Part shown: positions 45,335 through 55,169 of the stretch, piece after piece
How positions within the stretch are numbered: the first letter of the stretch is position 1
Layout of the letters: each line of letters starts with the position of its first letter
NCBI RefSeq assembly: GCF_024347575.1
Contig: NZ_AP025503.1
Location: 2,480,001-2,544,000 of the forward strand
Length of the DNA: 64,000 nt
Direction of reading: 5' to 3'
Origin: Vibrio pelagius
GTDB lineage: Bacteria; Pseudomonadota; Gammaproteobacteria; Enterobacterales; Vibrionaceae
Program-made: the position numbers and the translations under genes
Notes under the pieces: model-generated
The model's input: the letters and a program-made list of their open reading frames with translations, nothing else
Databases searched by the model: none
What the model was told of the DNA's origin: nothing

Positions 45335-47023
45335 ATGATTCAGCCTAACGAGTTTAGCCAAGACCAAAACCAAGCTCTCCCTACACCAAATGAAATGATT
45401 TTAAAATGGGCAGAGGAGCGCCCAAATGAGGTCTATCTAAAACAGATCATCAACCGTCAGTTTGTCGAGTACACTTATAAAGAGGTGGCAGATAAAGCAC
45501 TCAAATTGGTTACTGCACTTGAGGAGCTCGGTGCCAAGCCGGGCGATAGAATTGCCCTGGTATCAAAAAACTGTGCCGAGTGGTTCATTACCGATTTAGC
45601 CATGATGCTAGGCGATTTTGTCAGTGTTCCGATCTTTCCCACCGCTGGAGCAGACACAATCGCTTACTGCATCGAGCACAGTGAAAGTAAAATCGTTATA
45701 GCAGGTAAACTCGATGATCCTGCCGCTACTCAGCAGGTGCTCGATGATAATCCGGACCTGATTAGTATCGCTCTGCCTTATGACACCGCAGCAAAGTGTC
45801 AATACGCATTTAATGATCTCATCGACAACAGCACCCCCTCTTCAAAACGCCCAGTGCATCACGACGACAAACTTATGTCACTGGTCTATACATCAGGGAC
45901 GTCGGGGCAACCAAAGGGCGCGATGTTGACTTATGGCGCTTTCACTTGGTCGGTTCAGCGTCTGATCGACCATATTGGGATTGAGAGAAACGACCGCCTG
46001 TTTTCTTATCTACCTTTGGCTCACATTACTGAGCGTGTATACATTTTTGGCTCGTCTATCATGGGTGGCGTACCAACCGCTTTCCCAGAATCACTCGATA
46101 CTTTCATCGAAGACGTTAAGATGCACAGACCGACTCTATTCATCTCCGTGCCAAGACTCTGGACTCTATTCCAGCAGCGTATTCAAGACAAATTGCCTCA
46201 GAAGAAGCTAAATATTCTTCTTAAGATTCCGTTTGTTAACTCACTCATCAAGAAAAAACTGGCTGATGGTCTCGGATTAGATCAAGCCCGCGTTCTCGGA
46301 TGTGGCTCTGCTCCCGTGTCTCCCGCTCTACTGGATTGGTACGAAAGCGTTGGTCTGCACATCACTGAAGCCTGGGGAATGACAGAATCTTTCGCCTACA
46401 GCACTCTTAACTACCCATTCAGAGCGGACAAAATTGGGTCTGTAGGTAATGCGGGACCAGGTGTTGAGCTCAAGATTGCTGAAGATGACGAGATCTTAGT
46501 GCGCAGTAAAGGCCTTTTCTCTGGTTACTACAAAAATGATATCGCTACACAAGAGTCATTCAATGAAGAGGGCTGGCTACACACCGGTGATATCGGAGCA
46601 ATTGATAGCGAAGGTTATCTGACGATCCAAGGTCGTAAAAAAGATACCTTCAAAACCGCGAAAGGGAAGTTTGTTGCTCCTGTACCTATTGAGAAAAAGC
46701 TCTTTGAATACAGCCGTGTTGAGATGATGTGTCTAATCGGTCTAGGCTTGCCAGGCCCTATCCTACTGGTTGTTCCTCATGACTTCCCTAACTTCGATCG
46801 TGCACGCTATGAGAGAACCACAAAACGAGTGATCGATAAGATGAACGCGCAATTAGGCTCTCATGAAAAGATCAAAGGTGTACTTATGATTAAGGAGCCA
46901 TGGAGTATTGAAAACGGGATCTTAACTCCAACACTCAAGATCAAACGTCATGTTCTCGAGCAGAAGTACCACGAAATAGGCCACAACTGGCCGAGCGACA
47001 AACTTGTCGTTTGGGAAGAGTAA
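45335..47023 (+). CDS. AMP-dependent long-chain acyl-CoA synthetase family protein
   Basis: 562 residues. Adenylation motifs: LVYTSGTSGQPKGAML near residue 185, AWGMTES near 345, GWLHTGDIG near 412 and GRKKDTFKTAKGKFVAP near 428. It activates a carboxylic acid, probably a fatty acid, with ATP and CoA; a Faa1-like eukaryotic-type sequence rather than the FadD of beta-oxidation. It is the first core gene after the Tad block. Confidence 0.85.
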   Translation: MIQPNEFSQDQNQALPTPNEMILKWAEERPNEVYLKQIINRQFVEYTYKEVADKALKLVTALEELGAKPGDRIALVSKNCAEWFITDLAMMLGDFVSVPIFPTAGADTIAYCIEHSESKIVIAGKLDDPAATQQVLDDNPDLISIALPYDTAAKCQYAFNDLIDNSTPSSKRPVHHDDKLMSLVYTSGTSGQPKGAMLTYGAFTWSVQRLIDHIGIERNDRLFSYLPLAHITERVYIFGSSIMGGVPTAFPESLDTFIEDVKMHRPTLFISVPRLWTLFQQRIQDKLPQKKLNILLKIPFVNSLIKKKLADGLGLDQARVLGCGSAPVSPALLDWYESVGLHITEAWGMTESFAYSTLNYPFRADKIGSVGNAGPGVELKIAEDDEILVRSKGLFSGYYKNDIATQESFNEEGWLHTGDIGAIDSEGYLTIQGRKKDTFKTAKGKFVAPVPIEKKLFEYSRVEMMCLIGLGLPGPILLVVPHDFPNFDRARYERTTKRVIDKMNAQLGSHEKIKGVLMIKEPWSIENGILTPTLKIKRHVLEQKYHEIGHNWPSDKLVVWEE

Positions 47024-47071
47024 TCGGCCCTAAGCCAAACTCTTTTTGATCAAAAGCGCTTTTGAATAGAC

Positions 47072-47108
47072 AAGCGTAACTCAGGTAACCACTTGAGTTA
47101 CGCTTTCT
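47072..47108. terminator. Bidirectional intrinsic terminator
   Basis: AAGCGTAACTCA and TGAGTTACGCTT pair in a 12-bp stem with a 10-nt loop. It lies between the convergent acyl-CoA synthetase and DUF1127 genes. Confidence 0.8.
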
Positions 47109-47115
47109 AACTCCC

Positions 47116-47322
47116 TTATTCCCAAAACGCTTTCCTCGCCTCTTGCTGTGCTTGGGTCTGCGTTAGCCCAATATCTCTTAATAAATGTTCGGGTAAATCA
47201 GCCAAGTGCTTTCTTGTTTTTCTATTTTGTCTAAACTGCTGAACTTTGAAATAGAATTTCTTAATCAAAGAAGTGTTTTTTGAGCACTCATCTAATTCCA
47301 CTCTAACTGTGCCAGAATTCAT
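47116..47322 (-). CDS. DUF1127 (YjiS-like) small protein
   Basis: 68 residues, with the DUF1127 block RKTRKHLADLPEHLLRDIGLTQTQAQQEARKAFW at the C terminus, rich in Arg and Leu. Members are small regulatory or RNA-associated proteins in other bacteria; the role here is unknown. GGGAGTAAGTT ahead of ATG 47322 is a good ribosome-binding site. Divergent from a LysR gene. Confidence 0.85.
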   Translation of the reverse strand: MNSGTVRVELDECSKNTSLIKKFYFKVQQFRQNRKTRKHLADLPEHLLRDIGLTQTQAQQEARKAFWE

Positions 47323-47439
47323 AACTTACTCCCTGTGTACTTTTATTCTCTTTGTTTATCTGTTTACATGGCTAATATTCGATCAAAGACAGTCAACCGA
47401 CAAACGATAGATATTGGCATTCAGTTAAGGAAAACTAAT

Positions 47440-48396
47440 GTGAATGAACGAACTCCTCCTTTTCAAGGCATTTACTACTTCTATATCGCAGCCGACAAAG
47501 GCAGCTTTAAGCTCGCAGCAGAAACCTTGTTTGTGACTGCAGCAGCGGTAAGCCAACAGATTAGGCAACTTGAAGACTGGCTCGGAGCCGAACTCTTCAT
47601 CAGACAACACCGAAAAATTGTACTCACTCATGAGGGAGAGGTTCTGTATCTTCAAGCGAAGAAAGGCTTTGCCCACCTTCAAGACGGCGTAAGAAGAATC
47701 AACCAAGATCCCAATCCAAATCAGCTCTCGATTTCTACCGTTCCATCCTTTGCCCAACATTGGTTAGTGCCAAGAATTGGTGATTTCAGAGAAAGGCATC
47801 CAGACCTATCCATGCTGATTGAGCCAACCAACAAGCTGATCACCTTTGAGGACTCAAGTATTGATATCTGTATACGCTACGGGCACGGTAACTACCCAAA
47901 TCTAGAGTCGCGCTGGCTAATGGATGAGGTGTTATACCCTGTTTGCCATCCTCTCTATCAAGAAAAACATGAAATATACAGTGTCGACGACCTGCATAAA
48001 GCGGAGCTAATTGAAGACCGATGGCCTGACATGGATTGGTCTATTTGGCTTAATGAAGTGGGCGTTGAAGGTGGTCACACAACATTACAGTTTGACGGTT
48101 CTCACTTTGTCCTAGAGGGAGCGCTCTCTGTTCAAGGCGTTGCTTTGGTGAAACACAGTTTGGTGTATCGGTACTTACAAGAAGGCAAACTGGTTCGAAT
48201 TGGGAATACAGCGCTCAGGCCAAAATACAATTACTTCTTATGTGCCCCATTGGGGTACTTTCATCGCGACAAGATTCAACGTTTCTCTAAATGGATAGAA
48301 ACGCAGATAAATGAGTTTGGCAACAAAGGAAGAGAAGAGCTCAACATCATTGATACCGACTTCTCATTGAAATGGCCCGGAAACTCGGATGACTAA
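47440..48396 (+). CDS. LysR-family regulator, GcvA-like
   Basis: Helix-turn-helix at about residues 20-50 (GSFKLAAETLFVTAAAVSQQ, then IRQLEDWLGAELF), followed by a GcvA-like effector domain with SWLVPRIGDF-type core (HWLVPRIGDFRERHP). I chose GTG 47440 because AAGGA lies eight bases ahead, giving 318 residues; ATG codons upstream in frame (from 47335) lack that. It may control the divergent DUF1127 gene, an arrangement seen elsewhere. Confidence 0.82.
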   Translation: MNERTPPFQGIYYFYIAADKGSFKLAAETLFVTAAAVSQQIRQLEDWLGAELFIRQHRKIVLTHEGEVLYLQAKKGFAHLQDGVRRINQDPNPNQLSISTVPSFAQHWLVPRIGDFRERHPDLSMLIEPTNKLITFEDSSIDICIRYGHGNYPNLESRWLMDEVLYPVCHPLYQEKHEIYSVDDLHKAELIEDRWPDMDWSIWLNEVGVEGGHTTLQFDGSHFVLEGALSVQGVALVKHSLVYRYLQEGKLVRIGNTALRPKYNYFLCAPLGYFHRDKIQRFSKWIETQINEFGNKGREELNIIDTDFSLKWPGNSDD

Positions 48397-48433
48397 GCTG
48401 CTATACTGACGAAAAATACTTATCGGACGTATC

Positions 48434-48646
48434 ATGACACAAGCAAACAACCCACTACATGGCATTACTTTACAAAAGCTACTCACTGAACTAGTGGACC
48501 ACTATGGGTGGGAAGAGTTGAGTTACATGGTTAACATTAACTGCTTCAAAAAAGACCCAAGCATCAAGTCGAGCTTAAAGTTTCTGCGCAAAACGGAATG
48601 GGCTCGAACTAAAGTAGAGCAAATCTATATCGATTTAAAATGCTAA
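48434..48646 (+). CDS. DUF2132 (VF530) family protein
   Basis: 70 residues: [20 protein letters not shown], then [20 protein letters not shown], and [10 protein letters not shown]. This is the small helical VF530-type family, known by structure but not by function, possibly DNA-binding. It sits 37 bases after the LysR gene and could share its transcript. Confidence 0.85.
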   Translation: MTQANNPLHGITLQKLLTELVDHYGWEELSYMVNINCFKKDPSIKSSLKFLRKTEWARTKVEQIYIDLKC

Positions 48647-48729
48647 TGTTCACTACCTAAATCACTCTAATTCCCCGTAGTTACTTCGCGGGGATTAACC
48701 CCTGTGTCTACTTTTTAGGGGCCACATCA

Positions 48730-48801
<72 letters not shown>

Positions 48802-48811
48802 AATAAACCCC

Positions 48812-48850
48812 AAAAACAAAAGCCCCGCAAGCTTTCACTTGCGGGGCTTT
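48812..48850 (-). terminator. Intrinsic terminator after fusA2
   Basis: AAAGCCCCGCAAG and CTTGCGGGGCTTT form a perfect 13-bp stem. Read leftward it ends TTTTGTTTTTG. Confidence 0.9.
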
Positions 48851-48875
48851 AAAACTAATTAGATTCTAAAAACAA

Positions 48876-50963
48876 TTACTTGTTTTCTTTGTCTTCTTTA
48901 GCTTTTGCGATTACTTCTTCTGCCACGTTAGCTGGACATGGAGAGTACTGTAGGAATTCCATAGAGAATTGACCACGGCCTGAAGTAATAGTACGTAGGT
49001 GACCGATGTAACCGAACATTTCTGATAGTGGTACGTCAGCTTTAATACGTACGCCAGTAGCGCCAGCTTGTTGGTCTTTGATCATACCACGACGACGGTT
49101 AAGGTCACCGATTACATCACCAACGTGATCTTCTGGAGTGAATACGTCAACGTTCATGATTGGCTCAAGAAGTTGTGCACCCGCTTTAGGCATAGATTGA
49201 CGGAATGCGCCTTTCGCTGCGATTTCAAATGCGATTGCAGATGAGTCAACTGCGTGGAAGCCACCGTCGAATAGTTCTACTTCAACATCTAGAGTTGGGA
49301 AGCCAGCAAGAACACCGTTTTCCATCATAGATTCGAAACCTTTCTCAACTGCAGGCCAGAATTCCTTAGGAACGTTACCACCAACAACAGTTGAAGAGAA
49401 AGTGAAGCCAGAACCAGCTTCGCCTGGTTTGATACGGTAATCGATCTTACCGAATTGACCAGAACCACCAGATTGCTTCTTGTGAGTGTAGCTATCTTCA
49501 ACAGCTTTCGTGATTGTTTCACGGTAAGCTACTTGAGGAGCACCTACTACAAGGTCAACACCGTATGTACGCTTAAGGATATCTACCTTGATGTCTAGGT
49601 GAAGTTCACCCATACCTTTCAGGATAGTTTCGCCAGTTTCTTCGTCAGTCTCAACTTGGAAAGATGGATCTTCTGCAACCATTTTACCGATCGCGATACC
49701 CATTTTCTCAGAACCGCCTTTATCTTTTGGAGATACAGCGATAGAGATTACTGGTGTTGGGAAGATCATTGGCTCTAGAGTACATTCGTGCTTAACATCA
49801 CATAGAGTGTGACCAGTTTGAACGTTCTTCATACCAACAACAGCGATGATGTCACCAGCTTGTGCTTCAGTTAGCTCGTTACGCTCATCAGCTTGCATCT
49901 CAACCATACGGCCGATACGCTCAGTTTTACCAGTTGCAGAGTTAAGGATTGTATCACCCTTCTTCATGCGACCAGAGTAGATACGGATGAACGTTAGTGC
50001 ACCGAAACGGTCGTCCATGATCTTAAATGCAAGAGCACGTAGCGGCTCATCAGCAGATACTGTAGCAACTTCACCAGTTGGCTCACCAGTTTCTTTGTCT
50101 GTTAGAGGCTGAGGATCAACTTCAGTTGGAGCTGGTAGGTAATCTACTACAGCATCAAGGACAAGTTGCATACCTTTGTTCTTGAATGCAGAACCACAGA
50201 ACGTAGGGAAGAATGCGATATCACGAGTACCTTTACGGATACAACGCTTGATGTCTTCGATAGAAGGCTCTTCACCTTCCATGTACGCTTCCAGTAGGTC
50301 ATCGTCTTGCTCTACAGCAGTTTCGATTAGCTCTTCACGGTATTGCTCAACGTCATCAACCATGTCCGCAGGAACATCAGTGATTTCGTAGTTTTCAGGA
50401 AGACCTGTGTCATCCCAAACGTATGCTTTACGGCTTAGTAGGTCTACAACACCAACGAATTCATCTTCGCGGCCGATTGGTAGAACCATTACTAGAGGAG
50501 TTGCGCCTAGAACGTTCTTAACTTGGTCAACAACGCGGTAGAAGTCAGCACCCATACGGTCTAGTTTGTTAACGAAGATCAGACGAGATACTTCTGATTC
50601 GTTAGCGTAGCGCCAGTTAGTTTCTGATTGAGGTTCAACACCACCAGAACCACAGAATACACCGATACCGCCATCAAGTACTTTAAGAGAACGGTATACT
50701 TCAACTGTGAAGTCAACGTGTCCAGGAGTATCGATAACGTTTAGACGGTGACCGTTCCAGAAACAGCTTACAGCTGCTGATTGGATAGTAATACCGCGCT
50801 CAGCTTCCTGTTCCATGAAGTCAGTCGTTGATTCGCCGTCATGTACTTCACCAGTCTTGTGGATTTGACCAGTTAGCTTAAGGATACGCTCAGTGGTAGT
50901 TGTTTTACCCGCATCAACGTGCGCGAAAATACCAATGTTTCTGTATTTCGATAAATCTGCCAT
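48876..50963 (-). CDS. fusA2: Elongation factor G, second paralog (EF-G2)
   Basis: A 695-residue translational GTPase. P-loop [15 protein letters not shown] near residue 15, GITIQSA switch I near 58, [12 protein letters not shown] near 78, [10 protein letters not shown] near 132, then EF-G domains II-V. The str-operon genes rpsL, rpsG and tufA are absent here, so this is the extra copy (as in the V. cholerae radA locus), not the principal fusA. EF-G paralogs of this kind can act in translocation or in ribosome recycling. Fair codon bias suggests notable expression. A possible promoter is at 51090-51118. Confidence 0.9.
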   Translation of the reverse strand: MADLSKYRNIGIFAHVDAGKTTTTERILKLTGQIHKTGEVHDGESTTDFMEQEAERGITIQSAAVSCFWNGHRLNVIDTPGHVDFTVEVYRSLKVLDGGIGVFCGSGGVEPQSETNWRYANESEVSRLIFVNKLDRMGADFYRVVDQVKNVLGATPLVMVLPIGREDEFVGVVDLLSRKAYVWDDTGLPENYEITDVPADMVDDVEQYREELIETAVEQDDDLLEAYMEGEEPSIEDIKRCIRKGTRDIAFFPTFCGSAFKNKGMQLVLDAVVDYLPAPTEVDPQPLTDKETGEPTGEVATVSADEPLRALAFKIMDDRFGALTFIRIYSGRMKKGDTILNSATGKTERIGRMVEMQADERNELTEAQAGDIIAVVGMKNVQTGHTLCDVKHECTLEPMIFPTPVISIAVSPKDKGGSEKMGIAIGKMVAEDPSFQVETDEETGETILKGMGELHLDIKVDILKRTYGVDLVVGAPQVAYRETITKAVEDSYTHKKQSGGSGQFGKIDYRIKPGEAGSGFTFSSTVVGGNVPKEFWPAVEKGFESMMENGVLAGFPTLDVEVELFDGGFHAVDSSAIAFEIAAKGAFRQSMPKAGAQLLEPIMNVDVFTPEDHVGDVIGDLNRRRGMIKDQQAGATGVRIKADVPLSEMFGYIGHLRTITSGRGQFSMEFLQYSPCPANVAEEVIAKAKEDKENK

Positions 50964-51089
50964 TGTCTTACTCTGTTAATAGGATATAAAATGCGCGCAG
51001 AGTATATCACAATCTGTGAAGACTGATAGCTTTGCATGCATTTGAGACTAAAAAACTTTTGTCTTTCCACAATCAGAAAGGAAAAGTGC

Positions 51090-51118
51090 TCTGTAGAAAC
51101 AACCTAAACGGTTGTCAA
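51090..51118 (-). promoter_or_regulatory. Candidate fusA2 promoter
   Basis: On the minus strand a perfect -35 TTGACA (51113-51118) lies 17 bases from TACAGA (51090-51095). The spacer contains a small CAACC/GGTTG dyad. The -10 is poor. Confidence 0.3.
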
Positions 51119-51199
51119 TTTTAATATTGGGCTCGCAGAAAGACGATTCGCAAACCCAATTTGATTTGCTGCTGTATAGATTAGCCTAACTTAGCTTTA

Positions 51200-52579
51200 T
51201 TACAACTCATCAAAAGCACTAATTGCTTCTGACAATTTTTTCACCCCGTGGATTTGCATCCCTGGAATACCACCCTTGGGCATATTGGCCGCCGGCACGA
51301 TCGCTTTTTTAAAGCCATGCTTGAAGGCTTCGTTTAGACGCTCTTGCCCACTTGGAACCGGCCTAATCTCCCCGGCCAAACCGACTTCACCAAACACGAC
51401 CACATCTTTAGGCAGTGCTCTGTCTCTAAAACTAGACAACAGTGCCATCACTAATGCTAGGTCAGCACTGGTTTCGGTTACTTTAACACCACCGACGACG
51501 TTCACAAACACATCTTGGTCAGCCATTTGCAGTCCGCCATGTTTATGCAGCACGGCGAGTAATAAAGAGAGGCGGTTTTGCTCTAAGCCTACAGCGACAC
51601 GACGAGGGTTCGCCAACTGTGAATAATCCACCAGCGCTTGAATCTCGACGAGAAGTGGACGCGTACCTTCCCAAACCACCATCACTGAGCTTCCCGAGGT
51701 TTCTTCTTCACCACGAGAAAGGAAAATAGCCGAAGGGTTCGAGACTTCTTTAAGCCCCTGCCCCGTCATTGCAAAAACACCAAGCTCATTCACCGCACCA
51801 AAACGGTTTTTATGGCTGCGCAGCGTTCTAAAACGACTATCCGTACCGCCATCAAGCAGCACCGAGCAGTCAATAATATGCTCTAGCACTTTAGGGCCTG
51901 CCAGCGTGCCATCTTTAGTTACGTGACCAACAAGGAAAATAGCGACATTATTCTGCTTGGCAAAGCGAGTCAGTGCGGTTGCTGACTCACGTACCTGAGC
52001 CACACTGCCCGGCGATGACTGAACATCGGCGACATGCATAACTTGAATCGAGTCTATAACCATGATCTTCGGTTGCTCTTTTTCTGCTACCTGACAGATC
52101 TTATCGACATTGGTTTCAGACAACATTTTGAGATGATCTTTCGGCAAGCCTAAACGCGAGGCGCGCATCGCCACCTGCTGCAACGATTCCTCACCTGTCA
52201 CATATAAAGTGGGAAGCTGTGAAGAGAGTAGACACATCGTCTGTAACAGTAGCGTCGACTTACCAGCTCCTGGGTTACCACCGATAAGAATCGCAGCACC
52301 AGGAACCACACCGCCGCCAAGAACGCGATCGAGCTCTTTAAAGCCACTACTAAATCTCGGTACTTCTTGCAGATCGATCTCTGAAAGGGTTTGAACACTC
52401 GATTCCGTTGCGCTGCCTGCGTAACCGGTGAGTCTCTCATTACGTGCAACTTGAGGTGATGCAGCGAGCCTTACCTCTGTGATTGTGTTCCAAGCTCCGC
52501 ATGCATTACATTGCCCCTGCCAGCGCGGAAAGTCTGCACCACAGTCATTACATACATAAGCTCGTTTTGCCTTAGCCAT
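51200..52579 (-). CDS. radA: DNA repair protein RadA
   Basis: A RecA-related branch-migration helicase that aids recombination and natural transformation. 459 residues. The N-terminal C4 zinc finger is CNDCGADFPRWQGQCNACGAW, Walker A is GGNPGAGKSTLL near residue 97, the RadA-specific KNRFG is near 257 and a Lon-like domain follows from about 290. Convergent or divergent neighbours place it alone, ahead of fusA2. Confidence 0.97.
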   Translation of the reverse strand: MAKAKRAYVCNDCGADFPRWQGQCNACGAWNTITEVRLAASPQVARNERLTGYAGSATESSVQTLSEIDLQEVPRFSSGFKELDRVLGGGVVPGAAILIGGNPGAGKSTLLLQTMCLLSSQLPTLYVTGEESLQQVAMRASRLGLPKDHLKMLSETNVDKICQVAEKEQPKIMVIDSIQVMHVADVQSSPGSVAQVRESATALTRFAKQNNVAIFLVGHVTKDGTLAGPKVLEHIIDCSVLLDGGTDSRFRTLRSHKNRFGAVNELGVFAMTGQGLKEVSNPSAIFLSRGEEETSGSSVMVVWEGTRPLLVEIQALVDYSQLANPRRVAVGLEQNRLSLLLAVLHKHGGLQMADQDVFVNVVGGVKVTETSADLALVMALLSSFRDRALPKDVVVFGEVGLAGEIRPVPSGQERLNEAFKHGFKKAIVPAANMPKGGIPGMQIHGVKKLSEAISAFDEL

Positions 52580-52740
52580 AAAACCTCAATAATTTACCTT
52601 GTTACACGATGATGTTGTCAAATTACGGTGTTGTTGACCGTGCGGATTAAAATAATCGTTGCAGTCGTACCAGTTATACTTAAAGATCGATTAAAACTAG
52701 TCGATAACATAAGTGCACTATCCATTCTAACAATAAAAGT

Positions 52741-55089
52741 ATGCAGCAATCTGAAATTCTATCTATAGCAGAGCGACTCATCCCAGCCTATCACGCTGAG
52801 GATTTCGATTTCCTTCTATCACAAATGACAGAGGGTGAATCCCCGTCTCTGAAATTGCTCGTTAAAATGGAACTAAATCGTATCATGGCGCCATGCACCA
52901 AGAGTATCGATTTACGAGGCCGTATCGACAATGAGTGTCACCAGTTTACCCTAGACGGACGTAAACACTGGCTTGACGATATCGCGCTCAACGCCTATCA
53001 GCGAGGTACTAAAAAGTTTCGCGGCTATACTGAGGGAGTTTGGGAGATGGTGATGTCTCCGCGAACTCAACCCGTCAATAATCAAATCAATACCGCTCAG
53101 CAAGAAGATAACGGCATTACCAGTGCCAATAGCCCCTATGAAGCGGAAGCTATTAATCTGGGTTACGATTTGAAACGTCAAGAGAACCGTCTAAAAGTTG
53201 CGTCTCAAGTTGAAATAACAACCTCAAAGGGCCAAGTGCTGTATGGTGTGACAGTGGATATATCGCCATCAGGCGGAAAGTTTAAAGTGCCGAGCGCCTT
53301 CAAATATAATCTTGGTGAAGTCATTGGCGTCAAATTCACTGAGTTGGTTGAAAAGTCAAAAGAACCTGAAGTTGATAAAACCATTGAGTATCGTATTCTT
53401 GGTATCGACGACTCTTTTGAGAACAATGCGGTTAAGTTTTTACGAACAATACGTGTATGTGATAGTAATGTTGTCAGTCGCTTAATCGAAGAGTCATTAA
53501 ACAGCAACAGCAAGAAGACTCAGCACGAGAACCAAGATCGCATTATTCGCACCCGAACTCGCGGGATCGAGCATACATACCTCAAGCACACCTGTAACCT
53601 GCCCCTCTTTTTTAGCGGCAGTGAACTCAAACTGGCTCTGCTGACTGATAACAATCTCCCTCTTTGGCAGTACTGGCATGATGAGCGGAACCAACAAGCT
53701 TTAGGGACGCTATTTAATGAACAGCGTATGAGCCAATTAGCTAAGCCTGGTGTAAAAGGGACGAGCAATGTTATCTACTCGTTTACTCACGAGCACCAAA
53801 ATAAGACGCTGTTCTACTCAATGATGCTGCCAGAGGCAACCAGAGAACAACGTCAGCTGTTCTGGCACATTGGTGCTAAAAGAGTGAGCTGGAAAACCTT
53901 TAAATTCTCTGTTTTTGAACTGACCGAAGAAGAACGTAAATCGCTAGCGCAGCACTCGAAAGATCTCGCAAGAAGCTCTGAGCAATTAACACACTGTGGC
54001 ATCTTGCAAGAGATAGGTGCGGATGACAGTGCAGACGACTACCTACTTACAGAAAAACCACGTATTGCCAGCAGTGAGCTGAATAAGTTCCGCCATGCAC
54101 GCGCCGTTGTGGGTAATATTCAGAGCATCTACTTTGATTCTCAATCTCGCCGCAAAGAGCCACGCTATCAGTTTAAGTCACCACTGCAGATCACAGCAGG
54201 CGATGGTGCAGCAGCTAACGGTCATACTCTGGATCTTTCCAAGCGTGGCTTAAGCGTCGCATTAGAGCAGCCACTGATACTGAAGATCGACGATCCTGTT
54301 ACCATCAACTTCAATGAGCTTCAACTCTATGATAAGAAGCTGCCTCTGAGTGCAGTACCTTACCGAGTAATCCGCGTTAGCCCAAATGGAAAAAATGTTC
54401 AGTTGGCGATCGATGAAACGGGCAAAACCATGCGCACTGTGGCTTTCCTTAATGGTCTCATCGAGCATAACCAAAATAAACTGATCAAAAAGCAAGAGAT
54501 ACTGCCCACTCACTCACTGTTGGAGTCTCTCCATAATGTTTTGTTGAGTAAAATAGTCAGTAATCCGATCTTTATCGATAAGCCAAGCTCAAAGCTACGT
54601 TGCAAGATTATTGGGGTTAACTTCCCTCTTAATGGCTACTTAAGCTTATTGGCAAAACTTGGACACAACCATAAGTTATCTTTAGAGCCGATTTTTAAAG
54701 GACACAGTAATACCCTGCTAGCAGATCCACTGAAAAAAATAAAAGGGGCAGGTCCGAAGCATCATGATGTGTACGTGGCCGCCATTAAGTTTGGTGACAA
54801 GGTTCAGTCGGTACACACTAAGCTAAGTCGAGAGTTCAAATCGGTTAAAGAACGGATTATGTTTATCAAAAAGGCTCAGCACATGGGTGAGCTCTACGTT
54901 TTACGAGTATCAACAGCACCGATTTTCGATCCACTGACCAGCCTGTTCCAATCTGATTTAGAGGCGATTGCTCGTATAAGCATGTATCAAGCGAAGAAAC
55001 TCGAAAATGAAGTGACGGCCTTTATTGGCTACGGCGAAATGTGTGATATCACAGATGAAGTATTAGTCAGACTTGAGCTCACCAAGTAA
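52741..55089 (+). CDS. plzC: Double PilZ-domain c-di-GMP receptor, PlzC-like
   Basis: 782 residues and no signal peptide. Two PilZ-like domains are visible. In the first, RQENR (RxxxR) near residue 145 is followed by DISPSGG (DxSxxG) near 175. In the second, RRKEPR near 475 is followed by DLSKRGL near 500. Both therefore keep the c-di-GMP-binding arginines and the D/NxSxxG loop. The C-terminal part (from about 560) is unknown. From memory VC2344 of V. cholerae, next to radA, is PlzC, a c-di-GMP-binding protein affecting motility and virulence. The ribosome-binding site is weak. Confidence 0.85.
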   Translation: MQQSEILSIAERLIPAYHAEDFDFLLSQMTEGESPSLKLLVKMELNRIMAPCTKSIDLRGRIDNECHQFTLDGRKHWLDDIALNAYQRGTKKFRGYTEGVWEMVMSPRTQPVNNQINTAQQEDNGITSANSPYEAEAINLGYDLKRQENRLKVASQVEITTSKGQVLYGVTVDISPSGGKFKVPSAFKYNLGEVIGVKFTELVEKSKEPEVDKTIEYRILGIDDSFENNAVKFLRTIRVCDSNVVSRLIEESLNSNSKKTQHENQDRIIRTRTRGIEHTYLKHTCNLPLFFSGSELKLALLTDNNLPLWQYWHDERNQQALGTLFNEQRMSQLAKPGVKGTSNVIYSFTHEHQNKTLFYSMMLPEATREQRQLFWHIGAKRVSWKTFKFSVFELTEEERKSLAQHSKDLARSSEQLTHCGILQEIGADDSADDYLLTEKPRIASSELNKFRHARAVVGNIQSIYFDSQSRRKEPRYQFKSPLQITAGDGAAANGHTLDLSKRGLSVALEQPLILKIDDPVTINFNELQLYDKKLPLSAVPYRVIRVSPNGKNVQLAIDETGKTMRTVAFLNGLIEHNQNKLIKKQEILPTHSLLESLHNVLLSKIVSNPIFIDKPSSKLRCKIIGVNFPLNGYLSLLAKLGHNHKLSLEPIFKGHSNTLLADPLKKIKGAGPKHHDVYVAAIKFGDKVQSVHTKLSREFKSVKERIMFIKKAQHMGELYVLRVSTAPIFDPLTSLFQSDLEAIARISMYQAKKLENEVTAFIGYGEMCDITDEVLVRLELTK

Positions 55090-55121
55090 TCCATCTCGCT
55101 CAGCTAATCACCAACACCATG

Positions 55122-55150
55122 AAAAAAGCAGGCTTTGAAACCTGCTTTTT
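55122..55150. terminator. Bidirectional intrinsic terminator
   Basis: AAAAAGCAGG and CCTGCTTTTT form a 10-bp stem with an 8-nt loop between the convergent PilZ-protein and serB genes. Confidence 0.85.
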
Positions 55151-55169
55151 CTATCTATAAACAAGGATA

